Assembly: GCA_030704615.1 (NCBI GenBank)
Contig: CM060731.1
Span: forward strand, 89,694,756 to 89,758,755
Length of the DNA stretch: 64,000 nucleotides
Direction of reading: 5' to 3'
Source: Takakia lepidozioides
Taxonomy: Eukaryota; Streptophyta; Takakiopsida; Takakiales; Takakiaceae
In this document: positions 58,841 through 64,000 of the stretch, piece after piece
How positions within the stretch are numbered: position 1 is the stretch's first letter
How the letters are laid out: the number at the start of each line of letters is the position of its first letter
Program-made: the position numbers and the translations under genes
The notes under the pieces: model-generated
What the model was told of the DNA's origin: nothing
The model's input: only the letters and a program-made list of their open reading frames with translations
Database searches by the model: none

Positions 58841-60239
58841 CCCTCGGCTACATGGTGTGGCGCAGGGAGACAAAAAAAAAACGCCCAAGTCCCAGCCCTC
58901 CTCTATGTTCACGATTACCCTAATGGGCAACCTTATTAGCAATTTTTTAACTTTTTAACCTTTTGCACTTTGATTCATTCTAGGTCAGAGGCTAAAGTCC
59001 TGCTACCAGACTTGTCTAGAAAACCAAAACACCACGTAGACAAACATTTGATAATGGTAATAAAATATATTACCATTGGGCTGGTTTGAACACTTGTTGG
59101 TAAATTTAGGTTAGGATTTTTAGGTTAGGATTTTTTCAAAATATTCTGGTTTTTTCTTTGATGTGTGAGATGACAAAGTCCAAGCATGTCACATAAACAA
59201 GGAGTTCAACGTAAGGATGATGCAAGTGATTTGTGGCAAAAAGTGTAAATCATGCCTATGCCTATTTGTCCTAGTTGTGTCATAGGTTGCAACGGAACGA
59301 GGCCACCTTTGAATGTGATCCCCATGCTCATTTCACCAAGGGAATTATAGACTTTATAATGTAGAGATTGAAAATGGGGTGTATACTTCACTTGCTAGTA
59401 GCCCATCGTGCAGATTTCTAAACATTAACATGAAGTTCATAATCATTTTACAAGGGCATCATTCTCAAACTCCCTATACACCACAATCAATGGAAATAAT
59501 TGTATGTTCCCATTTCACACAGGTGTGTAACAGGGTGAATGCAGGGTTGACTGGACCAAAATGGACGTTATCAGCACAGTTTTAGATGACTGCAATTGAT
59601 GGTGTCATCAATTGAAATTGAATTAACTCATTAAAACCAAAAAATATATATGTCATTGGATTCCTAGCTTCAATACACACCCATAGCAACTCTCTAATCA
59701 TGAATCCGATAAGAAATGACTCCGCTATGGACTTTTGAACACCGTCATTGTGGACTGTTACCGCAATGAATGGAATTACAATGGACTCAAGTTCTCCTAT
59801 GTGCCATTGGTGAATTCCATTGAAATTTGGACATAAGGTGGCCATTTTGGTCCACATCATAGGTATGTATTTGAAGTGGCAAAATCATTTGTCATTTGAC
59901 TCATATGGACTAATATATGTCAAAAAAATAGGCGTTTTTTGAAAAGTCCATAGCTCATCTTGTTTTTTGGATTTTGGGTGTCATTGTTTTTCTAGAAGTA
60001 TAAAAACCTATAATCTTCAATGGCTAGGTGTCATATTTTAATGTTTTTGTAAACTCTAATTTTTAGTTTTTCATAATTTCTCTAAATAATATACTAAAAT
60101 GTTTAATGAATTATATCTTTAATATTTGGGGTAGGACTCTTTACTAAATATGTTCAGTATACCATTATCTATCATTTAAAAAAATTGGGATAGTATCATC
60201 AACTTTTTGTTTTTGGTCATGGACTTTCATGGAGCAGGA
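58841..60239. other. AT-rich noncoding DNA inside the outer transposon
   Basis: No coding or RNA gene is recognised. The phrase CGCTATGGACTTTTGA near 59,727 also occurs (one change) near 19,011, hinting at a shared noncoding repeat. Confidence 0.4.
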
Positions 60240-60488
60240 TCTGCCGTTTTTGGTCCACTCAACCCTGCAACTGCCCAACATGCCATGTAAACTAAGCCAA
60301 CCCCTGCCACGCTCATGGCTATTTTCACACCATTCTTGCCTGGGGTGTGGACCACATGTGAGACACCCCACAGTTAGGGCATATTTAGACCCACACCTTG
60401 GCTCAGTGTACAGACCCGTGATAAAAGCCGTGGAATGTGTCAGGTGTGAGATGGCAGAGCCGTGGAAAAAGCCGGTTCTCTTCTAGTG
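60240..60488. repeat. Possible CACTA-type end, second copy
   Basis: Repeats of the AAAAGCCGTGG kind lead to AAAAAGCCGGTTCTCTTC then TAGTG at 60,484-60,488, matching 38,390-38,417 with one base difference. Both are on the same strand. Confidence 0.35.
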
Positions 60489-60559
60489 TATTTCATTGAA
60501 AGAACATTTTTGGCTTCTGCTGGTATTGACATTCTTGAAGTGGATTTGTTCTTACTGCA

Positions 60560-60945
60560 GGATGCCAAGTACTGCAGGAGGGACGTCTACACCGCAGTTT
60601 ATGGGCAGGAGGAACGTGTCTTTTTTTGCCAGGGGGGATTTCATGTCGAGTCCTGAAAGGGACTACATCCTTCCTACTTATGTTGCCCGGCTTGCTTCGG
60701 TGTCCATTAGGAGGTCTTCCGAACCTAGTCGTGTACAGCAGATTTTAGACGAGGCAAGCCTCAAGAAAATGAAGATGAGGGAGGAGGCAGCAGCTATTAG
60801 AGCCCGTCAGGCTCGTAGATTTGTCTTGGATTCTGATGAGGAAAGTGGGGGAGAAGAGGCAGAAGATTCCCAGGAGGTGAGGTGGACAGTCCCCCAAGGA
60901 AAGGACGGAATTTTTGAGAGGCATAGTGGAACTGATGCATCATAG
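60560..60945 (+). CDS. Unknown acidic-tailed ORF, probable last exon
   Basis: After a TTACTGCAG acceptor at 60,552-60,560 the frame reads MPSTAGGTSTPQFMGRRN, then RDYILPTYVARLASVSIRR, a Lys/Ala helix (ASLKKMKMREEAAAIRARQA) and an acidic run (DSDEESGGEEAEDSQE), stopping at 60,943-60,945. AATAAA follows at about 61,085. The acidic C-terminal style recalls the tails of the methyltransferase-like genes, but there is no real sequence match. Function unknown; probably a transposon-carried gene. Confidence 0.4.
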
Positions 60946-61189
60946 AGCTTGGAGGATGGGGGGGATGAGGGGGATGAGGAGGAAGGTGGGGCAAGTTCCT
61001 CGGAGGGTGTAAGAGAGTAGTGCCCATTCTGGCTATGACAGTTAGGACACACTTGTATAGATGTGGCTTGCCACAAAATTTGCAATAAAATGTTGCATTT
61101 CATTGCTATGACGAGTCCACTGGTGCCACATTCCAACTTCACATGACCCTATTTCCGTGCCTCCTAACCCTATTTCCGTGGACACACAA

Positions 61190-61252
61190 TGGTCCGCTCA
61201 TGTTTTTTTTTTTTCCGCTCATGCTCATGCCGCTCATGAAATAGCAGCCCCC
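61190..61252. repeat. Outer element end (GGGGG type) with CATGAGC subterminal repeats
   Basis: CCGCTCATG at 61,195 and 61,214, GCTCATG at 61,223, then CGCTCATGAAATAGCAGCCC and two more C, ending at 61,252. Confidence 0.85.
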
Positions 61253-61260
61253 CTTGGTGC
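61253..61260. repeat. 8-bp target-site duplication (right) of the outer giant transposon
   Basis: CTTGGTGC, identical to 32,386-32,393. Confidence 0.92.
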
Positions 61261-62954
61261 TAGCATGCACGACGGTGCGATAAGCAAAGAGAAGAGGGGG
61301 AAGAAAGGTATCCCACTCCTTGGTGATCAGTGTTCTTCTCCAACATGCGACAAAGTGTTTAGTTGAAGCGCTCTGTGAGGCCATTGGTTTGGGGATGGTA
61401 AGAGGCTGTAGTAACATGCTTCATACCAAAATTGAAGCAAATAACCGTCAGGAGTTGGTTGCAAAATTCTTTGCCCTAATTCGTAAGTATCTCCCGAGGA
61501 TACCCATGCTGCATAATGATCTCATCAAAGAAGAATTTTGAACTACAACATCACTGCTCTTGGTAGACAAAGGCTGGATTTCTACCTACTTAGTCAAGTA
61601 ATCGATCAGTAGCAACACAAAGGTAGCTATGACCCTTTGATGTGAGTGCGAGGGGTCCTACCAAGTCAATCTCCACATGAGCAAAGGCATGCATAATGGG
61701 CAAGGATTGAAGCTCAAAAGAGATCAGGGCCCTAGGAAGAGCAATATTAGCACGACAACCCTCACACTTAGAGATGAATTCAGTGTCGTCCCGGTGAATT
61801 CCCTTCCAATAGTATACCTCTTGGATGTGGGCCATGGTTTTCTTAATGCCTAGGTGACATGCATACAAGGAACAATGGAAACGCTCCAATAAAGTGTTCA
61901 GCTGGCTCCGTGGTGGCACCTCCAAGTAGCACGGCATATCCCCTCGAGTATAGTCCTTGAACAACTTGTCACCCATGAAGCGTTGACTAGAAATATGATA
62001 CAAGATTTGTTTACGCAATGACTCGGAAAGGTCGGCAGAAGAACGCCCTGATTGGCATTGCAGGAATAGCGCTGCATGCAATTGGTCATCCATGACTAGT
62101 GCTCTGCACATAAGAGGTAGACAATGGATTTTAGCGAAGGTGGACAGGAGTGCCTGCACCGATGATCTCCAGGTAGAGATCCTTCACCTCATTTGTTACT
62201 ACTCATGGACAGCCAAGTCAGGCCTTGAGGAACAAGTCAAAGTCACACCGGAGTGCAACAGCGAACACAACAAATTCAAGAGTCTAAGTAGGAGCAGAAT
62301 TGTCGCAATTCAAGGAGCCTAAACCATACTATCCCAATTCCCATGATACAACGAGGCCACCACACACACTAGCACACAAGGAACTCATCCTGAATCATCA
62401 AGAAGGCTAGACCAGCCCCATGCAGCAAGGTTGCCACAAGAATCAAAGGCCAAGGGCTGCTGATCTGCACAAAAGAGATTGAAAACAGGAGCTGGATCAG
62501 CAGTGGCAACAACATCTGAAGTAGCAAGATTATCCAAGGTGAGCAAGGGCCTGCTAACAGGAGGATCAACACGTGTTAGTACATCAGCATTGATATTTTC
62601 CTTGCCCTTTGTGTACATTATATCCATGTTGAACTCTTGCAAATACATGGCCCATCTAGCAAGTCTGCCATGAAGTTCTCGAGGCTTCACAAGAGCCTTG
62701 AGGGGCAAGTGATCAGTCTCAACTACAAAGCGGCTGCCATAGATATTGTCAAAATGCTTCACACCAAAAACCAAGGCAAGACCCTCTTTGTTAGATATAG
62801 AGTAGTTCTTCTCATGATGGTCTAAGCGACAAGAGGCATAGGCTATAACATGTTCCTTGTCATTTACCACTTGACAAAGAATTGCAGAAATGACCACATC
62901 AGACGCATCTGTTTGAAGCACAAAAGGCAATTCAAAGTTAGGAAACATGAGGAT
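61253..62954 (-). pseudogene. Ty3/gypsy pol: RNase H and integrase (right half of split element)
   Basis: Minus strand, from 62,954 down: FPNFELPFVLQTDASDV with the first RNase H aspartate, FGVKHFDNIYGSRFVVETDH, YTKGKENINADVLTR; then the integrase zinc region (CHLGIKKTMAHIQEVYYW, CEGCRANIALP), the core start (HVEIDLVGPLA, catalytic D) and WDTFLPPLLFAYRT. Stops occur near 61,590 and 61,420. It ends at the outer transposon and resumes at 32,393. The reverse transcriptase that should precede RNase H is missing: at 62,954 the frame enters an unrelated directly repeated segment. Confidence 0.9.
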
Positions 62955-63501
62955 TGTCGTGCACCTAAGCATCATGCCACAACATACATCGTTGTCCACC
63001 ATACATTCTAAGCACACAATCCTAGAAAGCTATGCCACAATCGATAATGGAAGTGAACACACAATGGAAACACTCCACTCATGAATCCACTCAAATCACA
63101 TAAATTAAGTCAAGCCAAGGGCACCTTTGCTAAAAGAATCCACCCTACAAAGCCCTCACCACACTCCCTCTCAATACCTAGAACTATGGAGGTGGGAGAG
63201 GCTCATGGAGGTTCAACTACAAGAAGATGAGCCCTCCTCAACACTCACAAGGGGAAACCCATCCCCATGTCCCAAGTGAGGTTTGACACCTCACTTGGCA
63301 TGTGAGACCAAATGAAGTCCCAACACACAAAATACAAATATAAATATCCAAAATGTCCTAGTTAACTAGAAATAGGTAATTCTAGTTAACCATGACTAAA
63401 ACCATGACAGCTGTCGTGCACCTAAGCATCATGCCACAACATACATCGTTGTCCACCATACATTCTAAGCACACAATCCTAGAAAGCTATGCCACAATCG
63501 C
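62955..63501. repeat. 89-bp direct repeats flanking 369 bp (possible TRIM or tandem duplication)
   Basis: 62,955-63,043 and 63,413-63,501 are identical or nearly so (start TGTCGTGCACC, end CCACAATCG). The left copy interrupts the gypsy polyprotein directly before the RNase H block. A small LTR-like element is possible, but no target duplication or primer site was seen. Confidence 0.6.
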
Positions 63502-63674
63502 CCCCCTAGCTGGTGATTAGGTCCCCCTAACACCGGATAGCTGACAAGTATCCATCTCAATAAAATCATCGCTTGGTCTTCAATCGCACATGATCTTCAA
63601 TTAAGTATCCATGGCGTTGAGCTCCCATCAGCTAGACCTTGGATCACTTGTCAATTCCACCATTGTCATGCCCA

Positions 63675-64000
63675 CTACCTATGTCCAAGGCATCGTGGAC
63701 ACAACCATTCTCCACTAGGAACCTCCTCAAGTGGCGGTGTCAAGCATCCCATGTGCCACCCGCTTGAGCATTTGTCACACACCAACATGGTTGCGGCACC
63801 ACCAGCATGCCCACATAGCATGCAACGCAACCCTGCAGGTACCACTGCAAGGTTGGGATCTATCATCCCATCCACATGTGGAAGGTGACATGGCGCACAA
63901 TTGCGCACATGGTCCTTCCATACCATGCCATCTCGACCCTCCAAAATCAACACTCCTGAAGGCAACACCTCCCGGACCCTTAGAATCACACGCCCTGCTC
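63675..64000 (-). CDS. PHD-finger tail of a retroelement polyprotein (partial, open at window edge)
   Basis: The frame is open through the right edge of the window and stops at 63,675. It begins ILRVREVLPSGVLILEGRDG, a pattern like the region after an integrase core, then HVRNCAPCHLPHVDG, then a full PHD finger: CMLCG, CDKCSSGWHMGC, PSGEWLCPRC (Cys4-His-Cys3). PHD fingers read histone tails and occur at the end of some plant gypsy-type polyproteins, where they may guide integration. Whether it belongs to the element at 61-63 kb or to another one cannot be decided here. Confidence 0.65.
   Translation of the reverse strand, partial: AGRVILRVREVLPSGVLILEGRDGMVWKDHVRNCAPCHLPHVDGMIDPNLAVVPAGLRCMLCGHAGGAATMLVCDKCSSGWHMGCLTPPLEEVPSGEWLCPRCLGHR

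Larger units (their letters stand above)
32394..61252 (-). mobile_element. Outer giant DNA transposon, 28.9 kb, MULE-like
   Basis: Bounded by inverted ends: GAGGTTAGCTATTTCATGAG at 32,394 and, reading inward from 61,252 on the minus strand, GGGGGCTGCTATTTCATGAG. The two ends share CTATTTCATGAG and differ in the outermost 8 bases. A perfect 8-bp duplication CTTGGTGC flanks it and splits a gypsy integrase. Inside, from the GAGGTT end: a truncated transposase (minus), an unknown-family gene (minus), two tandem arrays with a GGCGCC palindrome, a methyltransferase-like gene fragment (minus), a PPR gene (minus) that is itself split by the inner element, and a 3' region with a small ORF. It is in the opposite orientation to the inner element, judged by terminus type and transposase strand. 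Without the nested element it would be about 13.7 kb. Confidence 0.88.

Noticed and set aside
32394-61252. Giant element as a Polinton/Maverick or Helitron
   Set aside because: No protein-primed polymerase, capsid or retroviral-type integrase belongs to it, and no Rep-helicase. It has inverted ends and a target duplication with a MULE-like transposase, which fits neither class.

Overview
The window is nuclear DNA of a land plant. Two ordinary multi-exon plant genes sit at the left. The rest is dominated by plant LTR retrotransposons, a PLS-type pentatricopeptide (PPR) gene and DNA transposons, which suggests a large, repeat-rich genome, possibly a fern or other non-seed plant. That placement is inference; no marker here fixes the species.

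Layout. 1-4.8 kb: the last seven exons of DDB1 (+). 7.2-12.0 kb: a TBC1D22/Gyp1-type Rab-GAP gene (+, eleven exons recognised). 14.2-15.0 kb: a small unknown gene (-). 16.3-18.3 kb: a decayed piggyBac-type transposase (-). 18.4-20.8 kb: AT-rich DNA with nothing recognisable. 20.9-21.9 kb: a 342-codon unknown ORF with one membrane segment (-). 22.96-29.3 kb: a gag-only LTR element (-) interrupted by a copia element (+) that is primed by a half-tRNA and has an internal inversion. 29.3-31.9 kb: intergenic or LTR-like DNA with one small ORF. 31.9-32.4 kb and 61.3-63.0 kb: the two halves of one Ty3/gypsy polyprotein (-).

The most interesting part is what splits that gypsy element. Positions 32,394-61,252 (28.9 kb) form one giant DNA transposon with terminal inverted repeats and a perfect 8-bp target duplication (CTTGGTGC). 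Inside it, a PPR gene is split by a second member of the same family, about 40,612-55,750 (15.1 kb), which has its own inverted repeats and a 7-bp duplication (AGTTGCT). The insertion order is therefore gypsy, then outer giant element, then inner giant element.

Both giant elements carry the same gene set: a MULE-like transposase (GCM-like zinc region, DDE-type core, SWIM finger in the inner copy), a gene ending in an N4/N6-type DNA methyltransferase-like domain (in the inner copy preceded by a ParB-like DGNHRL domain), and an unrecognised protein family (one copy outer, two divergent copies inner). Both also carry long arrays of a short palindrome with core GGYRCC, whose arms differ between the two elements. 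The outer element additionally holds the PPR gene, expanded in 375-bp tandem units. The coding copies seen here have stops or frameshifts, so these particular elements look non-autonomous now.
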